In this document: positions 7,180-16,294 of the stretch, one piece after another
Layout of the letters: every line of letters starts with the position of its first letter
Numbering within the stretch: position 1 is the first letter of the stretch
Origin: CAWBUW01 sp963792075
GTDB lineage: Bacteria > Chloroflexota > Anaerolineae > Anaerolineales > UBA4823
Direction of reading: 5' to 3'
Length of the DNA stretch: 64,000 nucleotides
Assembly (NCBI GenBank): GCA_963792075.1
Contig: CAWBUW010000007.1
Span: forward strand, 868,001-932,000
Made by a program: the position numbers and the translations under genes
Notes under the pieces: model-generated
Databases searched by the model: none
What the model saw: only the letters and a program-made list of their open reading frames with translations
Told to the model about the DNA's origin: nothing

Positions 7180-9285
7180 TTACCCACCACTGTCCAACCG
7201 TTTCAGTTCGAAATAGGCCTGGATGATACGCCGCACGATCGGGCCCGCCACGGTGGAGCCTTCTTGTCCATTGTATACAAAAGCCACCACCGCAATTTCC
7301 GGGTTTTCATAGGGTGCATAAGCCACAGTCCAGGCATGGGAAGGCCAGGAACCCGGAACGCACAGCTTTTTCTCATTGGCATACTTGTCGCAGTATTCTG
7401 CTGTTCCCGTTTTCCCTGCCACTGCAATACCCAGGCTTTGAAAAGCCTCGTCCCCAAAGATCGATTTCAAAGTGCCCTCGGTCACTGCCATGCGCATACC
7501 CTTTTGGATTTCTTCAAATACCCACGGCTGCACTGTCTTCTTTTCACCCGTCGCCCGGCAGCCGCGGATCGTATTATCTTCGTAAACATCAATCTCTGCA
7601 TCCTTGGTCAAATCCCAACGCATCACCGGCAAGGTAGGGGTAATCACATTCCCTTCCCCGTCCAGCACCTCCTTCAAAACAGTTGGCTCCATCAACTTGC
7701 CATCGTTGGCAATCGTCGCGGCAGACATCAGCACCTGTAACGGCGTTGCCAGCGCATACCCCTGGCCCACGCTCATAATATACGTATCGCCGGTCGTCCA
7801 GGATTTGCCCTGGTTGATACGCTTCCAATCCGGGTCGGGGATGAGGCCGTCGGCAGTGTCGGGTAGTTGGATGCCCGGATACGCACCGTACCCCAATGCC
7901 CGCGCATAAGTGCCCAACCGGCAGATGCCCAGGCCGGGGTTCACTTCATCCTCATAACCACCGCCGACTTTGTAGAAATACACATTGCTCGAATTGGCCA
8001 CTGCGCCGGTAAAATCGAGCTGGCCGAAACCATCCGGGTTGCTCTTATAAATCCAATCCACAAACTCACGCGCCCGACCGGGGTCATTGACATAGAATCG
8101 CTCTGCCACCACGATCTTGCCGGGGGTTTTGATGATCTGGTCAGGGGTAACCACGCCTTCATTCAGAGCTCCGGTCGCAGTCACTAACTTGAATACCGAT
8201 CCCGCGGGAAGCTCGGCATATACGGCGTGGTTTCTTAATGGCTCGGTGCTATCTTCAGATAACTGCTTAAAATAATAGGCTGGAATGAAGCGCGCCATGC
8301 GGTTGTTCTCATAGGTGGGATAACTCACCATCGCCAGGATTTCACCAGTGGTTGGGTTTATCACAATCGCCACCCCGCTGGTCATCTTGGTCTCTCCCAG
8401 CCAGGAATTCCAACCATCGATCTCCGAGGTCAGGATATTGGTCACTGCTTCCTGCAATCGAGTATCGATGGTCAGCTCAAGGTTCATTCCGGGAACCACT
8501 GCCAATGGTGGTTTGATGTCGGGCAGGTACTGCCCCGCTACGTCGCGCGCCACCACCCTCAGCCCGTTCCGCCCGGCAAGCAGGTCCTGGAAATACAGCT
8601 CGACGCCTGCATAACCCACCTTATCTCGGTTGGGCACGAATCCAAGGGCAATCAAAGCTGGCTCGTCCTTGGCCGGGATCGGTCCCAGGAATCCGATGAT
8701 ATCTGAGGTCAACGAACCGGTCGGATAATCTCTGACCGGGACCACTTCTACGTCAATGCCCGTCCACACACTGGATTTTTCTTTCACCAGCATGGCGACA
8801 TCCTGTTTTACATCGCAGGCGATTCGGACTGGCTGGAAAGGTTTCGAATTTTCTCCATAGGAAAAGATTTGTTTTATCCCATGGTCAGAGGTACATTCCA
8901 CAAAAAGGTTCTCCGGCGTGATTTCATTCCAACTTACCGGGATGCCTGTCAGCTTTGAGAGCTCGCGCATGATCTCGTCCACCGCTCCGGGATCACTCGG
9001 CAGCAGCGCCTGCGTCACGGTGAGATTGTACGAAGGCACGTTTCTCGCCAGTACGATTCCGTTGCGGTCGTAGATAATCCCACGCTGAGTGGGAATGTTG
9101 ATCTCGGTTGTCCGGTTCTCTTCCGCTTGCTGGAAATAAGTGCCGTACTGCACCACCTGCACGTAAAACAGGCGTGCCACATAGATCGAGAATACCAACA
9201 GAGACACCCCGGCAAAAGCCAGGATACGCCATGTTTCCAGGTTATTATTCAAAGTAGTACCGCTATTATTCACGCGACCGGTCAT
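7180..9285 (-). CDS. mrdA: Penicillin-binding protein 2, elongasome transpeptidase
   Basis: A class B PBP of 701 residues. It has one N-terminal membrane anchor (about residues 20-43), a pedestal domain beginning at QRGIIYDRNG, and the transpeptidase motifs SVFK (S363), SSN (432-434) and KTGT (K625). It cross-links peptidoglycan during side-wall growth with RodA and MreCD. The start at 9285 gives an ATGA overlap with mreD; an upstream in-frame ATG at 9312 would overlap mreD by 31 nt. A cysteine-containing insertion (CDKYANEKKLCVPG) follows the KTG motif. Confidence 0.94.
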   Translation of the reverse strand: MTGRVNNSGTTLNNNLETWRILAFAGVSLLVFSIYVARLFYVQVVQYGTYFQQAEENRTTEINIPTQRGIIYDRNGIVLARNVPSYNLTVTQALLPSDPGAVDEIMRELSKLTGIPVSWNEITPENLFVECTSDHGIKQIFSYGENSKPFQPVRIACDVKQDVAMLVKEKSSVWTGIDVEVVPVRDYPTGSLTSDIIGFLGPIPAKDEPALIALGFVPNRDKVGYAGVELYFQDLLAGRNGLRVVARDVAGQYLPDIKPPLAVVPGMNLELTIDTRLQEAVTNILTSEIDGWNSWLGETKMTSGVAIVINPTTGEILAMVSYPTYENNRMARFIPAYYFKQLSEDSTEPLRNHAVYAELPAGSVFKLVTATGALNEGVVTPDQIIKTPGKIVVAERFYVNDPGRAREFVDWIYKSNPDGFGQLDFTGAVANSSNVYFYKVGGGYEDEVNPGLGICRLGTYARALGYGAYPGIQLPDTADGLIPDPDWKRINQGKSWTTGDTYIMSVGQGYALATPLQVLMSAATIANDGKLMEPTVLKEVLDGEGNVITPTLPVMRWDLTKDAEIDVYEDNTIRGCRATGEKKTVQPWVFEEIQKGMRMAVTEGTLKSIFGDEAFQSLGIAVAGKTGTAEYCDKYANEKKLCVPGSWPSHAWTVAYAPYENPEIAVVAFVYNGQEGSTVAGPIVRRIIQAYFELKRLDSGG

Positions 9286-9785
9286 TCTATAAACTCTTCT
9301 GGGTAAGCCCAATTTGCAAGGTCATGGATTATGACATACACTGGCGCTGCCAGCATCACATTTAACACCAGGCTGGGCAGCGTGATTAAGTTTAACACAT
9401 CCATCAACGGCAGCAGTGTACCACCAAAGGATATTGCCAGCAGCGATGCCAGGTGCACGACCGAGGTACCTACAAAAACCGCAGCAAACATCGCCAGGAT
9501 CGGCGCTCGCCACACTCGCCGCCGGATGAGCAGCGCCAGGCCTACTGAGCTCAGGTAAGCCACCGGAAACACCCAAAACGGGAGCGCGGAAACAAAGCCC
9601 GCGAGCACTCCACCCACCAACCCCCACCACCAGGCCGTACGTACCCGCTCGTGCAGCGCCCAGGCAATCAAAGCCAGCAGCACCAGGTCGGCCGTTCCGT
9701 TCAAGAGAGGCATGCGACTCACCACGGCTGATTGTAAAATGACCAACCCGGCCAACACCGGGAAAGCCAACACGAGCCCCCACAT
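9282..9785 (-). CDS. mreD: MreD-like rod-shape membrane protein
   Basis: A 167-residue, very hydrophobic protein with about five to six membrane segments and few charged residues. Its position between mreC and mrdA fits MreD, the integral membrane part of the elongasome. MreD sequences diverge strongly, so the call rests on size, topology and order. It starts 2 nt after mreC and overlaps mrdA by 4 nt. Confidence 0.8.
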   Translation of the reverse strand: MWGLVLAFPVLAGLVILQSAVVSRMPLLNGTADLVLLALIAWALHERVRTAWWWGLVGGVLAGFVSALPFWVFPVAYLSSVGLALLIRRRVWRAPILAMFAAVFVGTSVVHLASLLAISFGGTLLPLMDVLNLITLPSLVLNVMLAAPVYVIIHDLANWAYPEEFIE

Positions 9786-9787
9786 GC

Positions 9788-10627
9788 TTACGGTGTTCCG
9801 GACGGGATCAACGGCGAAACATCCACCGGCTTGAAGTTGATAATCACCAGCACAATCTCCAATCTGGCAAAATCAACCGCGGGCTGCACTGCGGCTGACT
9901 GAAACAGGTCAAAATCACGCTTACGCACACTCGTCACCTGTCCTACCACCAGGTTCGGCGGGTAATTCCCTCCCAGGCCCGAAGTCACGATGAGCTCGCC
10001 GGGTTCCACATTCGCACTTTGCGGGACCATTTCCAAAGTCACTTCGCTCGTGATCTGTCCCTGCAGCACCGCTTCAGCATCAGCCTGCTGCAGGTGAACG
10101 TTGATGGATGAAGATGGGTCTGTAATCAACTGTACCCGCGCCGCGCTGGATGTCACCGCGGCGATATGACCAACCAGCCCCTGGTTGGTCACGATTGGCA
10201 TGCCACGCCGTAAGCCGTCATCTGAGCCTCGATTGATGATGACATAGCGCAGGAACGGGCTGGTATCATACCCGATCACCGCTGCGGCAATATAGCGGTT
10301 GTCTGCGCGCGAGCGGGCATAATCCACCAGCGTCGAAAGCACAGCCGCCACTTGCACTTGCTGCTGCAGTTCGATCACCTGGATTTGCAGGCGTGAATTC
10401 TCCGCTTCCAGCTCTGAAATCTGAGCGCGCAGGACGGCAAGGTCGCTTGGCGCAGTGGTGAACTCCTGGATCGCCTGAAAACGTTCGGACAGCCAGGTCT
10501 GTGCATTGACCAGCGGTCCCAGCACCAGGCGCGTCACTGGCGTCAGGTAGCCGCTCAAAGCCAGGATCACCAACCCTACGGCCACCAGCGCAAAAAATCC
10601 AAGCTGCCAGCGGTTCGATATTTTCAT
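9788..10627 (-). CDS. mreC: MreC, elongasome scaffold
   Basis: A 279-residue protein with one N-terminal membrane helix (residues 7-27), a coiled coil (about 60-95, LRAQISELEAENSRLQIQVI) and the MreC beta-domains (RYVIINRGSDDGLRRGMPIV, then VTNQGLVGHIAAV). MreC links MreB to PBP2 outside the membrane. It follows mreB by about 40 nt on the same strand. Confidence 0.93.
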   Translation of the reverse strand: MKISNRWQLGFFALVAVGLVILALSGYLTPVTRLVLGPLVNAQTWLSERFQAIQEFTTAPSDLAVLRAQISELEAENSRLQIQVIELQQQVQVAAVLSTLVDYARSRADNRYIAAAVIGYDTSPFLRYVIINRGSDDGLRRGMPIVTNQGLVGHIAAVTSSAARVQLITDPSSSINVHLQQADAEAVLQGQITSEVTLEMVPQSANVEPGELIVTSGLGGNYPPNLVVGQVTSVRKRDFDLFQSAAVQPAVDFARLEIVLVIINFKPVDVSPLIPSGTP

Positions 10628-10666
10628 TCGTTCAAGCTGCCTGGGGCCTTTTGCCCGGGCGGTTGT

Positions 10667-11740
10667 TTACAGGCCCTTCCTCGAAGATGGCGTGCGCTCT
10701 AAGCCCACCAACAGGTGGCTCAGGTGATCGTAATCTTCCAGGATCATTCCCGCGCCGCGTGCCACGCAGCTCAAGGGGTCTTCTGCTACCCATACCCGGA
10801 TGTGCAGCTCATCCTGCAGCCTCCGGTCCAAGCCCAGCAGCAGCGCTCCGCCGCCTGCCAGGCACAGGCCAGTATCCATTAGATCAGCCACGATCTCAGG
10901 GGGCGTTTCATCCAAGGCATCCTTGATCGTTTCCACAATCGTGTCTACTGAATTGGAGATCGCTTCACGTATTTCCACTGAAGAGACCTCAACGCTCTCA
11001 GGCAGGCCAGAGACCAGGTTGCGCCCGCGCAGCACCACCGTTTTTTCCTCGGGCAGGTGGTAAGCAGAACCTACCTGCATCTTCGCCTGTTCAGCGATCC
11101 GCTCGCCGATCAGCAGGTTGTATTTGTTGCGCATGTACATGACGATATCCTGATCCATTTCATCGCCGGCCACACGCAGCGAGCGGGAGACCACGATCCC
11201 ACCCATTGAAATGACGGCTACTTCCGAAGTGCCACCGCCGATATCGACGATCATCGAGCCGCGGATTTCAGAGACCGGCAAACCCGCACCCAGTGCAGCG
11301 GCTTTCGGTTCTTCGATCAAACCGACTTCGCGCGCCCCGGCAGACATGGCTGCATCGTACACTGCACGCTTTTCAACTTCGGTCGCGCCCGAGGGAATAC
11401 CCACGACCACTCGTGGTCGCGGCACAGGCACAATCGTTTGCCGGTGCGCTTTTTCGATGAAATATTCCAACATCGCCTGGGTGATCTCAAATTCCGAAAT
11501 CACGCCATCACGCAATGGGCGAATCGCGACAACATTGGCCGGCGTGCGACCGACCATCTCTTTAGCTTCTGCGCCAATTGCCAGCGGCACTCGCGTGCGC
11601 TTGTCAATCGCCACCCAGGAAGGCTCGTTGAGCACGATACCTTTCCCCCGCACATTCACCAACGTATTCGCCGTACCCAGGTCAATCCCAATATCCAGGG
11701 AAAAGAACCCAAGCAGCCAGTTGAGTGGATTGAAGGCCAA
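10667..11740 (-). CDS. mreB: MreB, bacterial actin
   Basis: A 357-residue actin homologue with the phosphate-binding GIDLGTANTLVNV motif near residue 17, the second phosphate loop IVDIGGGTSEVAVI and the adenosine motif LCLAGGGALL. It opens with a short hydrophobic stretch (FNPLNWLLGFF) suited to membrane association. MreB filaments position the elongasome. It is the first gene of the eight-gene morphogenesis operon. Confidence 0.96.
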   Translation of the reverse strand: MAFNPLNWLLGFFSLDIGIDLGTANTLVNVRGKGIVLNEPSWVAIDKRTRVPLAIGAEAKEMVGRTPANVVAIRPLRDGVISEFEITQAMLEYFIEKAHRQTIVPVPRPRVVVGIPSGATEVEKRAVYDAAMSAGAREVGLIEEPKAAALGAGLPVSEIRGSMIVDIGGGTSEVAVISMGGIVVSRSLRVAGDEMDQDIVMYMRNKYNLLIGERIAEQAKMQVGSAYHLPEEKTVVLRGRNLVSGLPESVEVSSVEIREAISNSVDTIVETIKDALDETPPEIVADLMDTGLCLAGGGALLLGLDRRLQDELHIRVWVAEDPLSCVARGAGMILEDYDHLSHLLVGLERTPSSRKGL

Positions 11741-11832
11741 ATTGTTCTCCCACGATCTTTGCGAGTTGCGGTGTGCACGTGATTACGGCGCGAGATACCA
11801 CCCCAGCACATACACTCCAATTCACAAAGTTT

Positions 11833-11841
11833 ATTATACCA
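11833..11841 (-). promoter_or_regulatory. Extended -10 promoter of the mre-min operon
   Basis: Reading the minus strand, TGGTATAAT gives an extended -10 element about 93 nt upstream of mreB. A TTGGCA lies 21 nt further upstream, which is too distant to be a normal -35 box. The expected leader is roughly 85 nt. Confidence 0.55.
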
Positions 11842-11912
11842 GAGGAATAATTGAGATGTTGCCAAGGTGCACAGCCCACACTCGCGGGGGTTATGCACCT
11901 TATAACCCTAAC

Positions 11913-12998
11913 CTACCCTTCGCCGCGGATGTACGCTTCGGTCATCTCGCGGGCAATGTCATCTTTGAACTGCTTGGGAGGGGTTTTCATAAAGTACGAA
12001 GCTGGCGCATACAGCGGGCCGGATAAGCCGCGGTCCAAAGCCAGTTTGATGCAGCGCACTGCATCGATGATCACGCCTGCCGAATTGGGTGAATCCCAAA
12101 CTTCCAGCTTGCCTTCGAAGTTCAACGGCACATCGCCGAAAGTCGTCCCCTCCATGCGGATGTAGCACCACTTACGGTCCGTCAGCCAGGGCACGTAATC
12201 GCTTGGGCCGACGTGGATATCCCCTTCGGGCAGTGTGTAAGGCAGCATGCTCGTCACAGCGCCCGTCTTCGAAATCTTCTTCGATTCCAGCCGCTCCCGT
12301 TCCAGCATGTTCATAAAATCCGTGTTCCCGCCGAAGTTGAGCTGGTAAGTGCGATCCAGGCGCACGCCGCGGTCCACAAACAGGCTGGTCAGCACGCGAT
12401 GCAGGATCGTCGCACCCACCTGGCTCTTGATATCGTCGCCAATGATCGGCAGGCCGCGGTCCTTGAAGCGCTTGCCCCAGTATTCCGAGCTGGCGATGAA
12501 CACCGGGATGGCATTCACCAATCCACAACCTGCTTCAAGCACCTGTTCCACATACCATTTTGTCGCCATTTCAGAGCCGACAGGCAGGTAGGAGACGACC
12601 ACATCCGTCTTGGTCTCTTTCAAAATCCCGACAATATCGGCGGTCGGGCCGGGCGCTTTCTTCAAGATCTGGGAGAGATATTTGCCCAGGCCATCGTGGG
12701 TCATACCGCGCGATACTTTCACGCCCAGGTGCGGCACCTGAGTAAATTTATAAGTGTTGTTCGGGTAAGCGTAAATTGCTTCAGACAGATCCAACCCAAC
12801 CTTGGTATCCACAACGTCAAAAGCAGCCGTAAACTCAATATCGCTCACGTGATAGCCACCCAGGTTGACGTGCATCAAGCCGGGAACACGGTCTTCTTCC
12901 TTCGCATCCCGGTAATAATGGACTCCCTGGATAAAAGAGGAGGCGCAGTTCCCTACGCCCACAATGGCTACACGTACTTTCTTCTTCTTTTCAACCAT
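11913..12998 (-). CDS. ino1: Inositol-3-phosphate synthase
   Basis: A 361-residue NAD-dependent cyclase of the short prokaryotic myo-inositol-1-phosphate synthase type, converting glucose 6-phosphate to inositol phosphate for inositol lipids or solutes. It has the Rossmann motif VAIVGVGNCASSF near the N-terminus, LNFGGNTDFMNM and the substrate-site segments GDDIKSQVGATILHR and DSPNSAGVIIDAVRCIK. The ATG at 12998 is preceded by GGAGG about 9 nt upstream; a longer frame starting 69 nt earlier is not supported. Confidence 0.93.
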   Translation of the reverse strand: MVEKKKKVRVAIVGVGNCASSFIQGVHYYRDAKEEDRVPGLMHVNLGGYHVSDIEFTAAFDVVDTKVGLDLSEAIYAYPNNTYKFTQVPHLGVKVSRGMTHDGLGKYLSQILKKAPGPTADIVGILKETKTDVVVSYLPVGSEMATKWYVEQVLEAGCGLVNAIPVFIASSEYWGKRFKDRGLPIIGDDIKSQVGATILHRVLTSLFVDRGVRLDRTYQLNFGGNTDFMNMLERERLESKKISKTGAVTSMLPYTLPEGDIHVGPSDYVPWLTDRKWCYIRMEGTTFGDVPLNFEGKLEVWDSPNSAGVIIDAVRCIKLALDRGLSGPLYAPASYFMKTPPKQFKDDIAREMTEAYIRGEG

Positions 12999-13057
12999 AA
13001 CAATTTCCTCCACGAATAATTTTTTCCTGAGGGTGGCAGCCCCACCCAACCGCGCTA

Positions 13058-13066
13058 ATTTTACCA
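13058..13066 (-). promoter_or_regulatory. Possible extended -10 of ino1
   Basis: TGGTAAAAT on the minus strand, about 60 nt before the ino1 start. It overlaps the region of the divergent kinase promoter. The support is the motif only. Confidence 0.35.
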
Positions 13067-13069
13067 CTA

Positions 13070-13078
13070 TGCTATAAT
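13070..13078 (+). promoter_or_regulatory. Extended -10 of the GAF histidine kinase gene, leaderless
   Basis: TGCTATAAT ends 6 nt before the ATG at 13085, so transcription should begin at the start codon. No Shine-Dalgarno sequence is present. Confidence 0.6.
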
Positions 13079-13084
13079 CTGCCT

Positions 13085-14365
13085 ATGCCCCCAGTAGACT
13101 CCAACGTCAAGCTCCGCCGCCTGGAGCACCTCGGTGAGCTCAGTCGCTCTCTGGCCCGGTTTCCCGATATGGAAACCCTGCTCACCTCGGTCATCGAGAT
13201 TGCTTGCGACCAGTGTGAATGCGAGTTTGCTGCCATCCTGCTCTTTGAACAAGAAACTGAAACGCTAAAATATGTAGCCGGGCCACTCGCTTACCGAGAG
13301 GGCATCAAACGCCTGCGCGTCCCCATCGAAGCCAGCGTGGATGGCATCGTCTACAAGACTTCCAAGCCTCTCGTCATCCCTAACGCCATCTCCGACCCTC
13401 GCCTGTACCGGGAGGCCGAGCAAGAACTCAAGCTCACCGTTTATAACCTGGCCATCGTGCCCCTGGTATTCAAAAGCCAGACGATTGGCGTGTTCGAAGC
13501 CGCCAACAAGCTCGCCATGCTGGACTTCACGCCCGACGACTTACAGGTTTTGGAAACCCTCGCCGCCCAGGTAGCCCTGGTGACTCTGTCCAACCTGCTG
13601 CTGGAGGAAGTCCAGCACGCCTATGATGAGGTTCAGACCCTGGACCAGCTCAAATCGAACTTCATCGCCATAGCCTCGCACGAGCTGCGCACTCCGCTGG
13701 GGCTGGTAATTGGCCACGCCTCAATGCTCCAGGAAATCATCACCGATGAATTCCAGCTTAGCCAGCTTGAGGTGATCATCCGCGCAGCCAACCGCCTTAA
13801 ATCGATCATGGAAGACCTGGCCAATGTGAACAACTTCCAGGCCGGTACCACCAGCCTGCGGCACAATTTCATCTCCATCAACGAGCTGGTGCAAAAAACC
13901 CTGGCAAGTTATGGCCCATCTGCCCAGCGCAAAGGGATCAGCCTGACCAGCCGCATGCTTGAGCATGAGCTGGTGGTCGATGCCGATGAAGAAAAGATCG
14001 CCATCGCCCTGAACAATATCGTGGCCAATGCGCTGACCTTCACAGACGGAGGAGGCCATGTAGTCATCTCAGCTGAAAGGCTGCCAGGGTACATCCAGGT
14101 TTCGATTGCAGATGATGGCATTGGCATTCCTGTCAAAGACCTGCCGCACGTCTTCGACCGCTTTTTCCAGGTGCAGTCGCACCTTACCCGCCAGCATGGC
14201 GGCATGGGGTTGGGCTTGACCGTCGCAAAAGCCATGGTAGAGCTGCACAAAGGCCAGATTTGGGCCGAATCCCTTGAAGGGCGCGGCAGTAAATTCACTT
14301 TTCTCCTCCCCACCCAGCCCATCGGCCAGCCTTCCAAGCACGTCCCCGCCTTCGATTTCAGTTAA
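13085..14365 (+). CDS. Soluble GAF-domain sensor histidine kinase
   Basis: A 426-residue kinase with no membrane segment. Residues about 10-175 form a GAF domain (SVIEIACDQCECEFAAILLF onward). HisKA follows with the phospho-acceptor H199 in IAIASHELRTPLG. The HATPase domain has an N-box (EEKIAIALNNIVANALTF), a G1 box (DDGIGIP) and a G2 box (GGMGLGLTVAKAM). It probably senses a cytosolic ligand or redox state. The adjacent HD-GYP protein could be an output partner, but no receiver domain is encoded next to it. Codons 303-320 (13993-14044) are the source of a perfect inverted copy at 21651-21702. Confidence 0.93.
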   Translation: MPPVDSNVKLRRLEHLGELSRSLARFPDMETLLTSVIEIACDQCECEFAAILLFEQETETLKYVAGPLAYREGIKRLRVPIEASVDGIVYKTSKPLVIPNAISDPRLYREAEQELKLTVYNLAIVPLVFKSQTIGVFEAANKLAMLDFTPDDLQVLETLAAQVALVTLSNLLLEEVQHAYDEVQTLDQLKSNFIAIASHELRTPLGLVIGHASMLQEIITDEFQLSQLEVIIRAANRLKSIMEDLANVNNFQAGTTSLRHNFISINELVQKTLASYGPSAQRKGISLTSRMLEHELVVDADEEKIAIALNNIVANALTFTDGGGHVVISAERLPGYIQVSIADDGIGIPVKDLPHVFDRFFQVQSHLTRQHGGMGLGLTVAKAMVELHKGQIWAESLEGRGSKFTFLLPTQPIGQPSKHVPAFDFS

Positions 14366-14424
14366 TCTCGCATCGGCATCATTCTTGCAACCCCTGAGGA
14401 ACTTCAAATCCCAGGAGAATTTGC

Positions 14425-15102
14425 ATGCCCTTTCAGCCCCAGGGTTACCCATCTCACAACCCGTCAAACCCGCCAGCCTTTCCCGAAAACCTTCTGGCGA
14501 TGCCAGACTCAACCCGCGAGATGGTGTCAGCGCTGTTGGATTTAATCTCACGATATGACCTGGAAACCCTGGAGCACTGTCAACGCTCTGCCCTGCTTGC
14601 GATCCAGGTTGCCCATCTCATTGCCATCCCTGAAGGAGAGTTCCCGGCGTTATATGCTGGTGCACTGCTCCACGATATTGGCAAATTGGGAATTCCTGAA
14701 CAGATCATCATGAAACCCGGACCGCTCACCGGACCCGAGCGCACGATCGTAGAAATGCACCCGGTCTTTGCTTACCATCTGCTCAATTCCATTCCTGAGC
14801 TACACTCGGTGGTGGATATTCCCCATCTGCACCATGAAAAATGGGATGGTTCCGGCTACCCCTGCCGCTTGCGCGGCCCTGCCATCCCCGTCTCCGCCCG
14901 TCTGTTCGCCATCATCGATGTTTGGGATGCGCTCACCAGCCCGCGTCCCTATCGCCCCGCCTGGCCCGCCCGAGAAGCGCACCTGCACCTGGTCCAAAAC
15001 GCCGGCAGTCACTTTGATCCTGAGCTCGTCCCGGTCTTTCTCGACCTCAGTCCTGCTCCTGCTTCTGATCCTTTCACCTCTCAAATCCTACCGTGGAACT
15101 GA
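14425..15102 (+). CDS. Stand-alone HD-GYP phosphodiesterase
   Basis: A 225-residue protein whose residues about 30-215 form an HD-GYP domain: LLHDIGKLGIP supplies the HD metal dyad, and HHEKWDGSGYP is the full HHExxDGxGYP signature, so c-di-GMP hydrolysis is likely. There is no sensor or receiver domain. The first 30 residues are proline-rich and unstructured. It starts 59 nt after the kinase gene on the same strand; functional coupling is inference. Confidence 0.9.
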   Translation: MPFQPQGYPSHNPSNPPAFPENLLAMPDSTREMVSALLDLISRYDLETLEHCQRSALLAIQVAHLIAIPEGEFPALYAGALLHDIGKLGIPEQIIMKPGPLTGPERTIVEMHPVFAYHLLNSIPELHSVVDIPHLHHEKWDGSGYPCRLRGPAIPVSARLFAIIDVWDALTSPRPYRPAWPAREAHLHLVQNAGSHFDPELVPVFLDLSPAPASDPFTSQILPWN

Positions 15103-15112
15103 CCCTGTTAAA

Positions 15113-15335
15113 CGGGTATTGTGGCATGCGAAGACGCATGCCACAATCATGGCTATTTCAAGAAAGCTTGACATTTGAGGGGTCTGGGGTTGTAGCAGTG
15201 GCAATGCCACTGCTACAACCCCAGTTTTCGTGAGAAGCCCCTCCCTGGCGCACGCAGTGCGCCAGGGAGGGGTTGGGGTAGGGCTTTGGCGATGGCTTTT
15301 TCATTCTTGAAAAAGCCATTATGCCACAATACCCG
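15113..15335. repeat. Compound palindrome: outer stem enclosing four hairpins
   Basis: The outer arms 15113-15127 and 15321-15335 are exact 15-bp complements. Inside are hairpins A (15118-15130/15135-15147), B (15184-15203/15205-15224, 20-bp arms), C (15238-15253/15257-15272, 16 bp) and D (15292-15303/15308-15319, 12 bp). The left outer arm can pair either with hairpin A or with the distant arm, so two alternative folds exist. It lies between the HD-GYP gene and the tRNA-Pro promoter. Confidence 0.8.
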
Positions 15336-15338
15336 CCC

Positions 15339-15367
15339 TTGTCAAACACCCCCCGGTGTTGTATAAT
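15339..15367 (+). promoter_or_regulatory. Consensus sigma-70-type promoter for tRNA-Pro
   Basis: TTGTCA (15339-15344), a spacer of 17 nt and a perfect TATAAT (15362-15367). The tRNA begins 56 nt after the -10 box, which leaves a short 5' leader. Confidence 0.8.
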
Positions 15368-15423
15368 CCCTCCGCCCTGACAAAGGCGCATCGCGCAACC
15401 CGACAGTCAGCGGTTTTACAATT

Positions 15424-15498
15424 CGGGGTGTGGCTCAGCCCGGCTAGAGCGCACGGTTCGGGTCCGTGAGGTCGGAGGTTCAAATCCTCTCACCCCGA
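15424..15498 (+). tRNA. tRNA-Pro (anticodon CGG); island attachment site
   Basis: A full cloverleaf of 75 nt: acceptor CGGGGTG/CACCCCG, D arm GCTC/GAGC, anticodon arm CACGG-TTCGGGT-CCGTG (anticodon CGG), and T arm with GGTTCAAAT. CCA is not encoded. Its 3' part recurs at 21712-21741 and 22010-22035, which marks it as the integration site of the following island. Confidence 0.95.
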
Positions 15499-15500
15499 CA
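15475..15500 (+). other. attL-like core in the tRNA-Pro 3' end
   Basis: These 26 bp, covering the T arm and 3' acceptor strand, recur exactly at 22010-22035. An overlapping 30-bp block, 15463-15492, recurs exactly at 21712-21741. Direct repeats of a tRNA 3' end are the usual trace of tyrosine-recombinase integration. Confidence 0.8.
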
Positions 15501-16294
15501 ACCCCCAAGCCGCCCGCCTTCTTAGGCGGGCGGCGTCACACACGCAGCCCCCAGCCTTCTTAGGCTGGGGGCGGAGTGGTGTGGGGGTGGCGGGTGGAGT
15601 GCGGCTTTTGCCTGAGCGTTCACGAATGAGCGCCAAGCGAATGAGTGCGAAGGCAAAAAAGGGGGAGGCTGAGGCTAGGGGGTGAGAGAGAAATTATCTT
15701 ACCTGGCTCTCTGACGTCTGACACCACAGCCTGACCAGGTGCATGGCTTCGAAGGGTTGAACCTACCCTGCAACAAAAATTGTCGTTACCCCCTCTCCAG
15801 ATACAAAATCCATTGCATTTCACCGGCTTAGCCGGCGCGCTGATTACCGGCAAGCCAGGTCAACCGCAGGTTGCCCCTCCTGGATGAACCACAAGACACG
15901 AACAGCCCACCGGGGCTGTGGAACGTGCGAACCAACCGAACGAGAATAAGAACCGGCGTGATGTATTGAAAATGCGTGGGCCTGGTTTCTGCTGACCAGG
16001 TGCAACAAGAGCGAAGAAGGCGGGCAGCGCGAAGCGCCGCTGTAACGATGGCGCGCTGTGATTGGGGGGGTTGGCTGGTGCGACGGCTGAAAACGGATAA
16101 ACCAGATTGAGAAGCCGGGGAGGCTTCCGAGCCCGGCGAACAAGCGACGGAGCAAACCGAGAAGAAGAACCGGCGCAGGTCAACCACAGGTTGGGCAACC
16201 GCAAGTTGCCCCTACAAGCCGGGAATGTGATTACCGGCTAAGAAAAAACGGAGTTAGTTTTAGCCTGGGGCATCCTGGCGGGGGTGGCTGTGGA
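15499..16294. other. Island left part, no supported gene
   Basis: About 800 bp with no convincing coding sequence; open frames on the minus strand are proline/serine-rich by composition. It holds two 11-bp GC-rich hairpins with the same TCTT loop (15509-15534 and 15547-15572), which may end the tRNA transcript. Copies of the island palindrome occur at 15861-15873, 16181-16193 and 16194-16210, the last followed by CCCTAC. Confidence 0.6.

Noticed and set aside
15113..15335. CRISPR array
   Set aside because: The repeats here are inverted rather than direct, have no regular spacers, and no cas gene is in the window. No other region shows regular direct repeats with unique spacers.
15620..16187. 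Minus-strand open frames of 77-119 residues after tRNA-Pro
   Set aside because: Pro/Ser/Arg-rich translations that include palindromic repeats, with no start signals or similarity.
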